Notes: a model not told the origin generated them from the sequence alone. DNA of 64,000 nt from Candidatus Dichloromethanomonas elyunquensis (GCA_001515265.1 LNDB01000009.1:1-64000), one strand, 5' to 3'; shown: positions 50,918-60,652, counted from the stretch's first letter. Translations and numbers: made by a program.

Positions 50918-52720
50918 ATGGAAGCGGCTTTTTCGTTTGAATACAATCAAAAAAACGAAATAGAAAGAATATTAGCAAATAAAGCTGTCACTTCGCATTT
51001 TCAGCCGATAGTGCGTCTTGCGGACGGAGAGATTATCGGCTACGAATCGCTAAGCAGGGGGCCTGAAGGGTCTCCCTTGTATTCGCCCATTGAATTGCTT
51101 AGAGTAGCAGAACAAGAAAACAAACTATGGGAATTGGAGTTGTTATTTAGGAAAAATGCCCTAGAAAAGTCGTGGGAGCTTGCTCAAGACAAGCTCTTAT
51201 TTATCAACGTCGATCCCAATATTATCAACGATGTAAATTTTCGCAAGGGGTTTACCCGGGAGTACTTATTGGAATATGGGAGATCTCCAAAATCAGTAGT
51301 GATAGAAATTACAGAAAGAACTGCGATCCAGGATTATAAACAATTTAAACAAATATTAAAACATTATACAGATCAAGGGTACATGATTGCCATTGATGAT
51401 GTCGGCTCAGGATATTCGGGGCTGAATACCATTAATGAGGTAAGACCTCATTTTATCAAAATGGATATGGACCTTATCCGCAATGTGGATAGGGATCCGT
51501 TTAAACAATCTATGGTCAAAGCTTTGGTGGATATCTCCAACAATACAAGCATCCGCTTAATTGCTGAAGGGATAGAGACTCCTGAGGAACTGAAGACATT
51601 AATACGGTTGGGGGTAACAGGCGGGCAAGGGTTTCTTCTTCAAAGACCGGTAACTCATTTCGCGGCGCTATCCGATGAAATCAAAACGCTGGTAAACCGA
51701 TATAATAAAATGGCCAATAATTTAAAAACCTATAGCAAAGATTACCATTATGTTCTTGACCTAATCAAAACTGGAAAGGCGTTTAGCTTAAGGGAAGAAT
51801 GTGCGGCAATCAAAGAGTATTTTGATACGACAGCCTGTTCGGGTGTCTGCATTACCGATAACGATTATCCTGTCGGGCTAGTTATGAAAAATAAACTGGA
51901 TTCCCAAATGGCGAAGCAGTTCGGATATTCTTTGTATTCTAAGAGGCCGGTATCCATTGTTATGGACAGGAATCCCCTTATTGTTGATTACTATACCCCG
52001 GTATACCAAGTTGCAAGCAGAGCAATGGCCAGGGAAGAAGAAAGCATCTATGATGATATCATCATTACGAAAGGATCAAAATATGCCGGCATTGTGCCCA
52101 TGAAAAAGATTATCGAATATACCTTGAATTATGAAAAAAACTACGCAAGGGAATTAAATCCGCTTACATCGTTGCCCGGAAATACTATTATCAACCGAGT
52201 AATCAAAGACACGATATCGCATGGCGGGAAGCAATGCATTTATTATCTGGATCTTGATAATTTTAAAGTCTATAATGACGTTTACGGTTTTGAAAATGGA
52301 GATAAGGTAATTAAGTTCACTGCAGACATCTTGCAGAATTCAGTTAAAGCCCTTTTTCCTTATAATAGTTTTGTAGGACATATTGGCGGAGATGATTTTA
52401 TTTTTATTGTCGAAAGCAATCCGGATAATTATCCTTTAATTTGTCAGGAAATTATTGCAGAATTTGATAAAGAAGTGTTTTCTTGTTTTTCCGAGAGTCA
52501 TAAACAACAAGGGTATATGGACGCGGAGGACAGGATGGGAAATAAACAGCAGTATTCCCTGACATCCATCTCGATTGTTGGGGTCTATGGTGAATTATAT
52601 AAATTCAGTACACCGGAGATTCTGGCACAGCACATGACTCAGCTTAAAAAAGAAGCCAAAAAAGCCCCATATAGTTACTATATCATTAAGAATGTTGACA
52701 CTGTTTTAGGGAAGATATAA
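50918..52720 (+). CDS. cyclic-di-GMP EAL-CBS-GGDEF protein
   Basis: 600 residues. The N-terminal EAL phosphodiesterase domain (about 15-270) keeps its metal and substrate residues: ESLSRG (Glu of EAL), INVDPN, EITERT, IAIDDVGSGYSG, AEGIET and GGQGFLLQRP. The middle (about 295-410) looks like a CBS pair (GVCITDNDYPVGLVMKNKL, SKYAGIVPMKKI). The C-terminal GGDEF domain has YLDLDNFKVYND and IGGDDFIFI, an active-type GGDDF site. It may both make and degrade c-di-GMP, with the CBS pair sensing a nucleotide. ATG 50918 follows GAAGGGG. A terminator follows, so it is monocistronic. Confidence 0.88.
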   Translation: MEAAFSFEYNQKNEIERILANKAVTSHFQPIVRLADGEIIGYESLSRGPEGSPLYSPIELLRVAEQENKLWELELLFRKNALEKSWELAQDKLLFINVDPNIINDVNFRKGFTREYLLEYGRSPKSVVIEITERTAIQDYKQFKQILKHYTDQGYMIAIDDVGSGYSGLNTINEVRPHFIKMDMDLIRNVDRDPFKQSMVKALVDISNNTSIRLIAEGIETPEELKTLIRLGVTGGQGFLLQRPVTHFAALSDEIKTLVNRYNKMANNLKTYSKDYHYVLDLIKTGKAFSLREECAAIKEYFDTTACSGVCITDNDYPVGLVMKNKLDSQMAKQFGYSLYSKRPVSIVMDRNPLIVDYYTPVYQVASRAMAREEESIYDDIIITKGSKYAGIVPMKKIIEYTLNYEKNYARELNPLTSLPGNTIINRVIKDTISHGGKQCIYYLDLDNFKVYNDVYGFENGDKVIKFTADILQNSVKALFPYNSFVGHIGGDDFIFIVESNPDNYPLICQEIIAEFDKEVFSCFSESHKQQGYMDAEDRMGNKQQYSLTSISIVGVYGELYKFSTPEILAQHMTQLKKEAKKAPYSYYIIKNVDTVLGKI

Positions 52721-52841
52721 ATGAACGAATAGTGATTGGAGAATTAAAATAAAATAATTTTTTAATTAAAAAGGTATAGAATTATTTGGTAATTATGATA
52801 TGATAAAATTAAACAAATATCCCGCATATTTCTATATAACT

Positions 52842-52880
52842 AACTGTTGATCTAATAAATCAACAGTTTTCTTCTTTTTA
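52842..52880 (+). terminator. terminator of the EAL-CBS-GGDEF gene
   Basis: AACTGTTGAT and ATCAACAGTT arms followed by TTCTTCTTTTT. Confidence 0.85.
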
Positions 52881-52998
52881 TTTTTTGTTACCTCTTTGCT
52901 CATCAATATGGAGGTATTAGAAAACTCAACTCCAGTTATCCTATATAATATGAGTAACAGGGGAAGTCCGGGCAGTATGAGATATCATGGAGGGCGTT

Positions 52999-53601
52999 TT
53001 GAAAAACGAAGAAGTACCCAACGAATTGATGATACAGGAATTAATTGTAGTGGAAGGAAAAAACGATGCCCATGCGGTTCGTCGCGCATTGGGCAAAGTA
53101 GATATTATTTGGACAGAAGGATTCGGTTTAACAGAAAAAAAGTTATTGTTCATCTCCGAAGCTGCGAGGAGGCGAGGGGTTATTGTCTGTACCGACCCCG
53201 ATTTTGCCGGTCAACAAATCCGTGAAAGAATTAAAAAACGGATACCCGATGCCAAGCACGTTTTCCTTTCCCGGGAATGTGCCTGTAATGAAAAGGGTGA
53301 TGATATCGGCTTAGAAAACGTATCCAATGAGGAAATCCGGAAAGCATTTTCTAAAATAATAACACATAAAGAAACTTCCAGAATGCGTTGTAATGAGGAA
53401 GATACTTTCGATATGGAAGATATGTTATATTTCGGTCTTGCAGGCAAAGAGGGGGCATCGGCCAAAAGGTCCGCCTTGGGCAAATTGCTGGGAATCGGAG
53501 ATACCAATGCCAAGCAATTTCTATACCGCTTAAATCGATATTCTTTTAACAGAGAAGATTTTTTAAGGGCTTTAAGTACGATTGAAAGGAAGGATTTTTA
53601 A
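52999..53601 (+). CDS. rnmV: ribonuclease M5
   Basis: About 200 residues. The Toprim domain is clear: ELIVVEGKNDAHAVRRAL, then VCTDPDFAGQQIR. It matures 5S rRNA. TTG 52999 is 5 nt after GGAGG and is my preferred start; an ATG at 52987 overlaps that site. It is followed by rsmA with no gap. In B. subtilis yabE stands between tatD and rnmV; here a large unrelated block does. Confidence 0.9.
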   Translation: MKNEEVPNELMIQELIVVEGKNDAHAVRRALGKVDIIWTEGFGLTEKKLLFISEAARRRGVIVCTDPDFAGQQIRERIKKRIPDAKHVFLSRECACNEKGDDIGLENVSNEEIRKAFSKIITHKETSRMRCNEEDTFDMEDMLYFGLAGKEGASAKRSALGKLLGIGDTNAKQFLYRLNRYSFNREDFLRALSTIERKDF

Positions 53602-54453
53602 TTGGGTATCAATAAAGAAGAATCTGCCCTCGCCTATACGCAAAGGGTATTAAGATACGGCGGACATGCCAAAAAGTCGCTCGGACAAAACTTTCTGATT
53701 GATGATCAAGTGATTGAGGGAATAATTGAAGAAGGAATTCCAACCGGACAATTTCCTATTGTCGAGATTGGTCCCGGTCCAGGTGGTTTGACAAGGGCCC
53801 TCCTTCGAAAGAGACAGCAGCATTTATGGGCGGTGGAATTAGATCAGGAAAAAATAGGCATCTTAAAAAAGGAGTTTTTGCAAAAAGAGGTTACCTTGCT
53901 TCATATGGATGCTCTCAAGTTACAATTAGCAGAGTTATGGGGAGAAGAAAAGGGATGGTTGATTGGAAATCTCCCCTACTATATTACGAATCCCCTCTTA
54001 ATGCATTATTTGAATCAGAAAAAATCATTACTTGGTATGACGGTCATGGTACAAAAAGAAGTTGGAGACAGAATGACTGCCAATCCCGGGAGTAAAGACT
54101 ACGGCATATTATCTATTGCCGTACAGCTATTGGCTGAAACCAAAAAAATATTTGAAGTTAAGCCAACTGCTTTCTGGCCGCAACCCAAAGTGACATCTGC
54201 AGTTCTGAAAATGGAGATCCGTTCTTACCCCGGATTTGACGCGGATTATAAAATATTCTTCAAAGTGGTAAAAGCCTGTTTTTCTCAAAGAAGAAAAACC
54301 ATACATAACACTCTCTCTTCAGGTTTAGGTCTCTCAAAAGGAGAAATCTCTGAGATCTTAAGCCGTGCGGAAGTTAACGAAAAGAACCGTGCCGAAAATA
54401 TTAGTATTGAAGAATTTCAAAAAATAACCAATTTCTATCGAGAACACCTCTAG
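53602..54453 (+). CDS. rsmA: 16S rRNA (adenine-1518/1519-N6)-dimethyltransferase
   Basis: 283 residues. It has KKSLGQNFLIDDQV at the N-terminus, the SAM motif VEIGPGPGGLTRALL and the catalytic NLPYYITNPLL. It dimethylates two adenines near the 3' end of 16S rRNA (KsgA). The start is TTG at 53602, immediately after the rnmV stop, behind GGAAGGA. A terminator follows, so rnmV-rsmA form a unit. Confidence 0.95.
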   Translation: MGINKEESALAYTQRVLRYGGHAKKSLGQNFLIDDQVIEGIIEEGIPTGQFPIVEIGPGPGGLTRALLRKRQQHLWAVELDQEKIGILKKEFLQKEVTLLHMDALKLQLAELWGEEKGWLIGNLPYYITNPLLMHYLNQKKSLLGMTVMVQKEVGDRMTANPGSKDYGILSIAVQLLAETKKIFEVKPTAFWPQPKVTSAVLKMEIRSYPGFDADYKIFFKVVKACFSQRRKTIHNTLSSGLGLSKGEISEILSRAEVNEKNRAENISIEEFQKITNFYREHL

Positions 54454-54497
54454 TATGATATTCCAGTAAACCCAATTGGTAAGTAATCTATATAATA

Positions 54498-54538
54498 AAC
54501 TGTCCTTCATTTCTGGCAGATGAAAGGCAGTTTTTTTA
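54498..54538 (+). terminator. terminator of rnmV-rsmA
   Basis: ACTGTCCTTCAT pairs with ATGAAAGGCAGT, followed by TTTTTTT. Confidence 0.8.
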
Positions 54539-54599
54539 AAAGCAAAATCAGTTTTTTATCATAACATAATTATATAGCTAAGAGCAGGGGGTTTCGAAA

Positions 54600-55427
54600 A
54601 TGTATCAACTTGGGAAAATTGTAGCCCGCCGTTCTTACAACCAAGACTTATTATTGAAGATTCTGGATATAAAAAGAGTCGGCAGAGAGAAAGTTGCAAT
54701 ACTTGGAGGGCTTCATTACCGCTTAATAGCGGACGCTTCACTTGATGATCTTGTTGCAAAGAACGAAAAGGAAATTGTATATTATCAGCTGGCGGATTCG
54801 CAGGAGGTATACAAGAAATTTCGCAAAGTTGTTTTTGACCGGAAATTTAAAGTGGAAGAAGAATATTTTGAAGTGCCGGGAAGAATTCTTCATATGGACG
54901 GGGATAGAGAGTATCTTGAACAATGTCTCCGAACTTATAAACAATTAGGCCTCCAAGCACGGGGAATATCCAAATCGGAGGTAGAACAGCCAAAAACTAT
55001 AGCTAAGGCCTTAAGAGAATATCCGACAGATATTCTGGTTTTGACGGGGCATGATTCGCTCTTAAAAGGAAAGACTGACTTGAAGAGTTTAGACAGTTAT
55101 CGCAGTTCATCGTATTTTGTCCAATCCGTAATAGAGGCCAGGAAAGTACAACCGAATAAAGATGCCCTGGTGATCTTTGCCGGCGGATGTCAGTCTAACT
55201 TCGAGGCCATCCTTGAGGCGGGCGCTAATTTTGCCTCATCTCCGAAGAGGATGTTGATCCATGCCTTAGACCCCGTTTTTCTCGTGGAAAGTATTGCTTA
55301 CACGCCAATCGACAGGACTGTTTCCCTCAAAGAAATTATCCATCATACCGTAACAGGCGTAGATGGGGTAGGGGGAATTGAGACAAGGGGACAAATGAGA
55401 AGGGGTTATCCAAGAGTAGAATTTTAA
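54600..55427 (+). CDS. yabG: sporulation-specific protease YabG
   Basis: 275 residues matching YabG, the cysteine/serine-type protease that processes spore coat proteins and, in C. difficile, germination proteins. It has an N-terminal KOW-like segment (YQLGKIVARRSYNQDLLLKI), then the conserved LVLTGHDSLLK-type core and FAGGCQSNFEAILEAGANFASSP near the C-terminus. The position after rsmA is the B. subtilis order. The ATG at 54600 follows GGGGG. Mother-cell sigma-K control is known in Bacillus; I did not resolve the promoter. Confidence 0.92.
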   Translation: MYQLGKIVARRSYNQDLLLKILDIKRVGREKVAILGGLHYRLIADASLDDLVAKNEKEIVYYQLADSQEVYKKFRKVVFDRKFKVEEEYFEVPGRILHMDGDREYLEQCLRTYKQLGLQARGISKSEVEQPKTIAKALREYPTDILVLTGHDSLLKGKTDLKSLDSYRSSSYFVQSVIEARKVQPNKDALVIFAGGCQSNFEAILEAGANFASSPKRMLIHALDPVFLVESIAYTPIDRTVSLKEIIHHTVTGVDGVGGIETRGQMRRGYPRVEF

Positions 55428-55488
55428 AATTTTATAGGATAAGAATAATTTAGGCAGATTTCCACAGATTAAATTGCGGAGGGATGTT

Positions 55489-56307
55489 ATGATTGAGCAT
55501 ATTAGTGGAAATTTGCTGATTATTGGCGGAGCTGAGGACAAGCAGAAGGAATGCAAAATACTCAAATATTTTTTTCGGGAAGCCGGTGAAAAAAATTCGA
55601 GATTATGTATTATTACGGCTGCATCAAATGCTGCCGAACAGGCAGGGAAAGTTTATGAAGAACTATTTGCCAAATTCGGTTGCCCCGATGTTCAGATCAT
55701 TAATATTTACACAAGAGACGATGCTAATTCCAGGAAGAATATAGACAAACTTCTCTGCTCCAGCGGCATTTTTTTTACAGGGGGAGATCAACTTCGGATT
55801 ACAGCGGTGCTAGGCGGAACAGAATTAGGGAAAACACTGCAGCATGTATATGAACGAAAAGTCATCATTGCTGGGACAAGTGCGGGAGCTTCTGTTATGT
55901 CTGATACTATGATCATAGGGGGGCATGGAGATACCCCGGGGGAAGACCTCATCAAGATGGCGCCGGGGCTAGGCTTTTTAAAAGGTATTATTATTGACCA
56001 ACATTTTGCCCAAAGGGGAAGAATTGGGAGACTCCTGACAGCAGTATCTTTAAATCCTTATGTGCTGGGAATTGGCATTGACGAGGACACTTCGATTCAT
56101 GTAACTTCTAACGGCAGAATAAAGGTCGTTGGAAGAGGAACCGCGTTGATCGTTGATGGCTCCGAAGTAGTTGTTTCCAATGTGGATGAATTATTTAACG
56201 GCAGACCTTTAGCCCTGGCACCTCTAAAAGTTCATGTTTTATGTGAGGGGTATGAGTTTGATATTTTTGAACGAAAAAGCAATCTGAGCTGGCTTCAGGA
56301 ATTTTAA
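55489..56307 (+). CDS. cphB: cyanophycinase
   Basis: 272 residues of the S51 peptidase family. The nucleophile elbow is AGTSAGASVM (Ser131), and LIIGGAEDKQ and FTGGDQLRI are family motifs. It has no signal peptide, so it is the intracellular type. It hydrolyses cyanophycin (multi-L-arginyl-poly-L-aspartate) to beta-Asp-Arg dipeptides. ATG 55489 follows GGAGGGATG. It lies directly upstream of cyanophycin synthetase (67 nt), so store and release are encoded together. Confidence 0.92.
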   Translation: MIEHISGNLLIIGGAEDKQKECKILKYFFREAGEKNSRLCIITAASNAAEQAGKVYEELFAKFGCPDVQIINIYTRDDANSRKNIDKLLCSSGIFFTGGDQLRITAVLGGTELGKTLQHVYERKVIIAGTSAGASVMSDTMIIGGHGDTPGEDLIKMAPGLGFLKGIIIDQHFAQRGRIGRLLTAVSLNPYVLGIGIDEDTSIHVTSNGRIKVVGRGTALIVDGSEVVVSNVDELFNGRPLALAPLKVHVLCEGYEFDIFERKSNLSWLQEF

Positions 56308-56374
56308 GGAATATAAAATTGGAAATAGGAAAAAATAGTCAGGAGCCAAAACTTAACAGGAGGCAACCCATTTC

Positions 56375-59017
56375 ATGAAAATACTTCAGGTCAGGGCTAT
56401 CGAGGGTGCGAATTTTTTTAGTTATCGGTCAGTCATCAGAGGAATTATAGATATTTCAAAATGGCAGGGAAAGACCACCAAAGAATTAGGCGATTTTAAC
56501 AAAAGACTCATAAAGTGTTTGCCTACTTTAGCCAAGCATACCTGCTCTCGCGGAAGAGAGGGAGGATTTATCGAAAGGCTGGAGGAAGGTACTTTTCCGG
56601 GGCACGTTCTGGAACATGTGGCAATTGAACTGTTGACGCTTGCCGGTGAAAAAACGCGTTACGGAAAAACTCGGCTCCTTGATGAAAAACGCAGTGAGTA
56701 TGAGGTTATTTATCAGTATGAATGTCAAGAAGCCGCGCTGGAAGCATTTTACCTTGCCGGAGAAGTGCTGAATCAACTGTTTCATGGTTTGGTTCCGGAA
56801 GGTAAGCCCCTTATCGACAAGTTAAGGAACATAAGGCTAAAAAATTTGCCGGGTCCTTCTACTAAATCGATCTTGGATGCCTGTGAACGAAGGGGTATTC
56901 CTGTGCAGCGTCTTGGAAGCGGAAGTCTGTATCAATTGGGATATGGGCGCTTTCTCCGAAGAATTCAGGCCGCGGTGACAAATTGTACGAGCAGTATTGG
57001 AGTAGATATCGCCGGAGACAAACAGCTAACCCGTAAAATATTAAGTGAGTCGGGAATCCCGGTTCCGCAGGGAATAGAAGTTTATAGCGAGGAAGAAATT
57101 CTGAGAAATTTTCGTCACATGAAAAAGAGTATTGTAGTAAAACCGTGTCGAGGAAACCAAGGCAAAGGAGTCTCGCTTAATTTAATTCGCGAAAGTGATG
57201 TGTTAACGGCTTTCCGTTTGGCGGAAGTCTATGATTCTAAAATAATTATCGAAGAATATGTGAAAGGTAATAATTACAGGGTTCTTGTTGTGGGAGGAAA
57301 GGTTGTGGCCGCAGCCAAAAGGATTCCTCCTACGGTTATCGGGGATGGGAAATCAACCATTAAAGAATTGGCAGAAAAGGAGAACAATCATCCGCACAGG
57401 GGAGACGGACATGAGAATTATTTATCGAGGATTCTTTTAGATTCTGTTGTTGTGATGGACCTTCATCGTCAGGGCTTGTCCCTCTCTTCTGTTCCTTCTC
57501 GAGGGGAAAAGATTATGCTGCGGCAAAGCGCAAACTTGAGTACGGGTTCAACAGCAACAGATGTTACCAGTATCCTTCATCCCGATAACCGGGAACTAGC
57601 CGTCTATGCAGCCAAAATAATCGGATTGGACATAGCCGGTGTAGACTTAATTGTTGAGGACATAAGCAAATCGTATAAAGATCAGGATGGAAAAGTAATT
57701 GAAGTCAATGCGGCTCCCGGATTAAGAATGCATCTTTTGCCGAGTTTTGGTCAATGCAGGGACATCGGAGAAGAGATCGTAAAAGTGCTTTTCCCCCAAG
57801 GGAACGGAAGAATTCCGGTTATCTCCGTAACAGGGACAAACGGGAAAACAACAACGGTGCGTTTGATCAGCAATATATTGCAAAAACAAAACCTGACCGT
57901 AGGAATGACTTCCACAGAAGGAATTTATATTAATAATCAACTTCTTTGTAAAGGCGATTTAAGTGGACCGCACAGCGCTCAAGTGGTGCTCCGTCATCCT
58001 GAAGTTCAGGTTGCCGTACTAGAAACGGCCCGAGGAGGGATTTTGCGGGCAGGACTCGGATATAATTATGCGGATGTAGCGATTGTTACCAATGTTACGG
58101 AAGACCACCTCGGACAATATGGCATTGAGGATATTGAGGATTTAACCAAGGTCAAAAGTTTGGTGGCCGAAGCTGTTCAGAAACACAGTTATGTTGTTCT
58201 GAATGCCGAAGACACGAATGTGGCAGGGATGTCAAAAAGAACTAAAGGCAGAATCATTTATTTTAGTACAAAGCTTCAAAACAGAAAAGTATGTGAACAT
58301 TTGGCGATTGGCGGAACAGCAGTAGTCGTAGATAAAGGACGAATTCTCATATGCATTGGAGCAGACAGTTCTTTTGTTTGCCATCTTTCTCGGATACCGC
58401 TTACGTGGGGAGGAAAAGCTCAGCATAATGTTCAAAATGTCTTGGCCGCTGTTGCAGGTTGTTTCGCCTTAGGATACTCAGCCAGTCAGATTAGAAAGGC
58501 GATATGCGGATATGGGCAGCAAGCCTCGGATAATTTGGGCCGTCTCGAATATTATGAACTAGGAAGTATTAAGGTGATTTTAGATTACGGTCATAATCCT
58601 TCCGGGATTAAAGAAACGATTAAGACTCTCAAACAATTAAAACATCGGAGACTTATCGGATGTGTCGGATTACCCGGAGACAGAAATGATTCAACTGTTC
58701 AAAATCTGGCAAGAGAAGCAGCCCAGGGGTTCGATAAGATCTATATTAAGGAAGATAAAGATCTTAGAGGCAGGCAGCCCGGTGAAATAGCCAAAATGAT
58801 CTATGATGAAGCTTTTAAAGAAGGGAAGAAGCCGGAAGAGCTAAAAATTGTATTGGGGGAAGAGCAGGCTTTCCTGGAAGCATTAATGGAAGCAGGGGAC
58901 AATGATATCATCGTTATCTTCTATGAAAAAGCAGAACCACTCAGGAAAATGATTGCCGATCGTTTTTGGTTTAATATGAAAGAGGCTTGCGGCTACAATA
59001 TTTCACTGGAAGTATGA
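56375..59017 (+). CDS. cphA: cyanophycin synthetase
   Basis: 880 residues, the CphA1 length. The N-terminal domain is followed by an ATP-grasp domain (about 210-470: KPCRGNQGKGVSLNL, IIEEYVKGNNYRVLVV, EVNAAPGLRMHL). A Mur-ligase-like domain comes next with P-loop GTNGKTTT (487-494) and a C-terminal Mur_ligase_C part (VILDYGHNPSGI). It adds Asp to the backbone and Arg to the side chain at the expense of ATP, giving a nitrogen and carbon reserve. The ATG follows AGGAGG at 9 nt. Non-cyanobacterial CphA is known in several Clostridia. Confidence 0.95.
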   Translation: MKILQVRAIEGANFFSYRSVIRGIIDISKWQGKTTKELGDFNKRLIKCLPTLAKHTCSRGREGGFIERLEEGTFPGHVLEHVAIELLTLAGEKTRYGKTRLLDEKRSEYEVIYQYECQEAALEAFYLAGEVLNQLFHGLVPEGKPLIDKLRNIRLKNLPGPSTKSILDACERRGIPVQRLGSGSLYQLGYGRFLRRIQAAVTNCTSSIGVDIAGDKQLTRKILSESGIPVPQGIEVYSEEEILRNFRHMKKSIVVKPCRGNQGKGVSLNLIRESDVLTAFRLAEVYDSKIIIEEYVKGNNYRVLVVGGKVVAAAKRIPPTVIGDGKSTIKELAEKENNHPHRGDGHENYLSRILLDSVVVMDLHRQGLSLSSVPSRGEKIMLRQSANLSTGSTATDVTSILHPDNRELAVYAAKIIGLDIAGVDLIVEDISKSYKDQDGKVIEVNAAPGLRMHLLPSFGQCRDIGEEIVKVLFPQGNGRIPVISVTGTNGKTTTVRLISNILQKQNLTVGMTSTEGIYINNQLLCKGDLSGPHSAQVVLRHPEVQVAVLETARGGILRAGLGYNYADVAIVTNVTEDHLGQYGIEDIEDLTKVKSLVAEAVQKHSYVVLNAEDTNVAGMSKRTKGRIIYFSTKLQNRKVCEHLAIGGTAVVVDKGRILICIGADSSFVCHLSRIPLTWGGKAQHNVQNVLAAVAGCFALGYSASQIRKAICGYGQQASDNLGRLEYYELGSIKVILDYGHNPSGIKETIKTLKQLKHRRLIGCVGLPGDRNDSTVQNLAREAAQGFDKIYIKEDKDLRGRQPGEIAKMIYDEAFKEGKKPEELKIVLGEEQAFLEALMEAGDNDIIVIFYEKAEPLRKMIADRFWFNMKEACGYNISLEV

Positions 59018-59072
59018 TAACAAAATAGATATAATAATAGGAAACTAATGCTATAATAGTTCAAAGGTTAAA

Positions 59073-59945
59073 ATGAAAAATTTATCGATTGAAGTTTTAG
59101 CACCTGCCAAAGTAAATCTTTCTTTAGCAATAAAAGACAAAAGAGCGGATGGCTTTCATCATATTGAAACGATATTTCAGTCGATATCTTTATTTGATCG
59201 TCTCGAAGTAAAGGTGATTGATCAGGGAATAACCTGTAAATGCGGACGTTTAAGCGGTAAAGATAATCTTGCATACCGGGCTGCCCAAGCTTTTTTGGAA
59301 ATGGTTCAAAAAAAGGATCTATTCGACCAAACAGCAGGTGTAGAAATCCGTATTGAAAAGAACATTCCTTTACAAGCCGGTCTTGGGGGAGGAAGCAGTG
59401 ATGCAGCCGCTGTCCTGAAAGTTATGAATCAGCTCTTTGGAAATCCTTTAGCCGCTGAAGACCTCCTTGCCTGTGCGAAAAGATGCGGTTCAGATACAGC
59501 CTTTTTTCTTAGAGGCGGAACACAATGGGGAGAAGGTACAGGTGCAGATTTGACAGACCTTTCCCCAACACCCGACCTGGATATCGTCTTGGTTAAACCT
59601 CCGGGAGGAGTCAGTACGGCTGCTGCCTACCGTACATTTGACGAGATAGGAAAATATGCTTCCCTCAATAGAGAATTATGGGTGGAACTGCTAAAGAATA
59701 AAGATACAATAAAAATCGGACAAAACCTTATTAATTCACTCGAAGATGCCGCTTTCAAACTTCTTCCCGAAATAGCGTTTATTAAAAAACAACTATTAGA
59801 CAGCGGCTGCTGCGGCGCTTTGATGTCGGGAAGCGGGTCTGCAGTTTTCGGAATACTGGACAAGCGGGAACAGGGAGAGGCAATAACCGATAAATTGGTT
59901 CAAAAAGGGTTTGATACGTGGTTGGTTAAAACCATTCAGGAATGA
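59073..59945 (+). CDS. ispE: 4-diphosphocytidyl-2-C-methyl-D-erythritol kinase
   Basis: 290 residues of the GHMP kinase fold. The N-terminal VLAPAKVNLSLAI, the ATP loop IPLQAGLGGGSSDAAA and the C-terminal ALMSGSGSAVFGIL are present. It performs the fourth step of the MEP isoprenoid pathway. The ATG at 59073 has only a weak AAAGGTT site. It is followed by a GntR gene (29 nt). B. subtilis veg and sspF, normally just upstream, are absent. Confidence 0.95.
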   Translation: MKNLSIEVLAPAKVNLSLAIKDKRADGFHHIETIFQSISLFDRLEVKVIDQGITCKCGRLSGKDNLAYRAAQAFLEMVQKKDLFDQTAGVEIRIEKNIPLQAGLGGGSSDAAAVLKVMNQLFGNPLAAEDLLACAKRCGSDTAFFLRGGTQWGEGTGADLTDLSPTPDLDIVLVKPPGGVSTAAAYRTFDEIGKYASLNRELWVELLKNKDTIKIGQNLINSLEDAAFKLLPEIAFIKKQLLDSGCCGALMSGSGSAVFGILDKREQGEAITDKLVQKGFDTWLVKTIQE

Positions 59946-59974
59946 CGATATTTTTACTGAAGGAGTGAGAGATC

Positions 59975-60652
59975 GTGGAAAGAAGACTAGTTCCGGTAAA
60001 ACTAGACAGTTATAAACCGCTTAGAGAGATTGTACTTGAAGCTTTAAGAGAAGCGATTGTCAGCGGGATATTGGAACCCGGTGAGCGTCTGATGGAGATA
60101 CAATTGGCAGAGGAAATGGGAGTAAGCCGAACTCCCGTACGGGAAGCGATTCGCAAACTGGAATTAGAAGGCTTTATTGTCATGATCCCTCGCAAGGGTG
60201 CTTATGTCGCTGGCGTATCCTATAAAGATGTCAAAGATGTTTTCGAAATCAGGGCAGCTTTAGAAGGGCTTGCTGCGAGTTTAGCGGCAGAAAAGGTAAC
60301 GGATGATGAACTGGAACAGATGGAAAGGGTACTTCATTACGAGAAAGAACCTGAATCCCTGGAGGAGATAGTACAATCAGACACGGATTTCCATGCGCTT
60401 TTATATAAGGCCAGCCGTAATGAAAGGCTGCTGAATATTCTAGCCAATTTGAGAGAACAGATTCAAAGATTCAGAGCTACTTCCTTAGCGGTTCCCGGGA
60501 GAGCAAAGTATGCAATTCACGAACATAGAGAGATTATTGACGCAGTGGCCAGCCATAATGTGGAGGAAGCACATAACCTGGCAACAGCGCATATTGAGAA
60601 TGCAGCCAATACCATGTTTGAGGCAATGCGGGATAGAGCTCCAAAAAGCTGA
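59975..60652 (+). CDS. GntR-family (FadR subfamily) transcriptional regulator
   Basis: 225 residues. The winged HTH covers residues about 12-75 (LREIVLEALREAIVSG, LAEEMGVSRTPVREAIRKLELEG). The C-terminal FCD helical ligand domain has DVFEIRAALEGLAASLAAE, DTDFHALLYKAS and HREIIDAVASHN, with His residues that usually bind a metal. The effector is unknown, probably a carboxylic acid. The start is GTG behind GGAGTGAGAG. It is probably cotranscribed with ispE and purR. Confidence 0.9.
   Translation: MERRLVPVKLDSYKPLREIVLEALREAIVSGILEPGERLMEIQLAEEMGVSRTPVREAIRKLELEGFIVMIPRKGAYVAGVSYKDVKDVFEIRAALEGLAASLAAEKVTDDELEQMERVLHYEKEPESLEEIVQSDTDFHALLYKASRNERLLNILANLREQIQRFRATSLAVPGRAKYAIHEHREIIDAVASHNVEEAHNLATAHIENAANTMFEAMRDRAPKS

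Noticed and set aside
52896-53225. 109-codon frame overlapping the start of rnmV
   Set aside because: It is out of frame with the clear Toprim protein on the same strand and has no recognisable motif.
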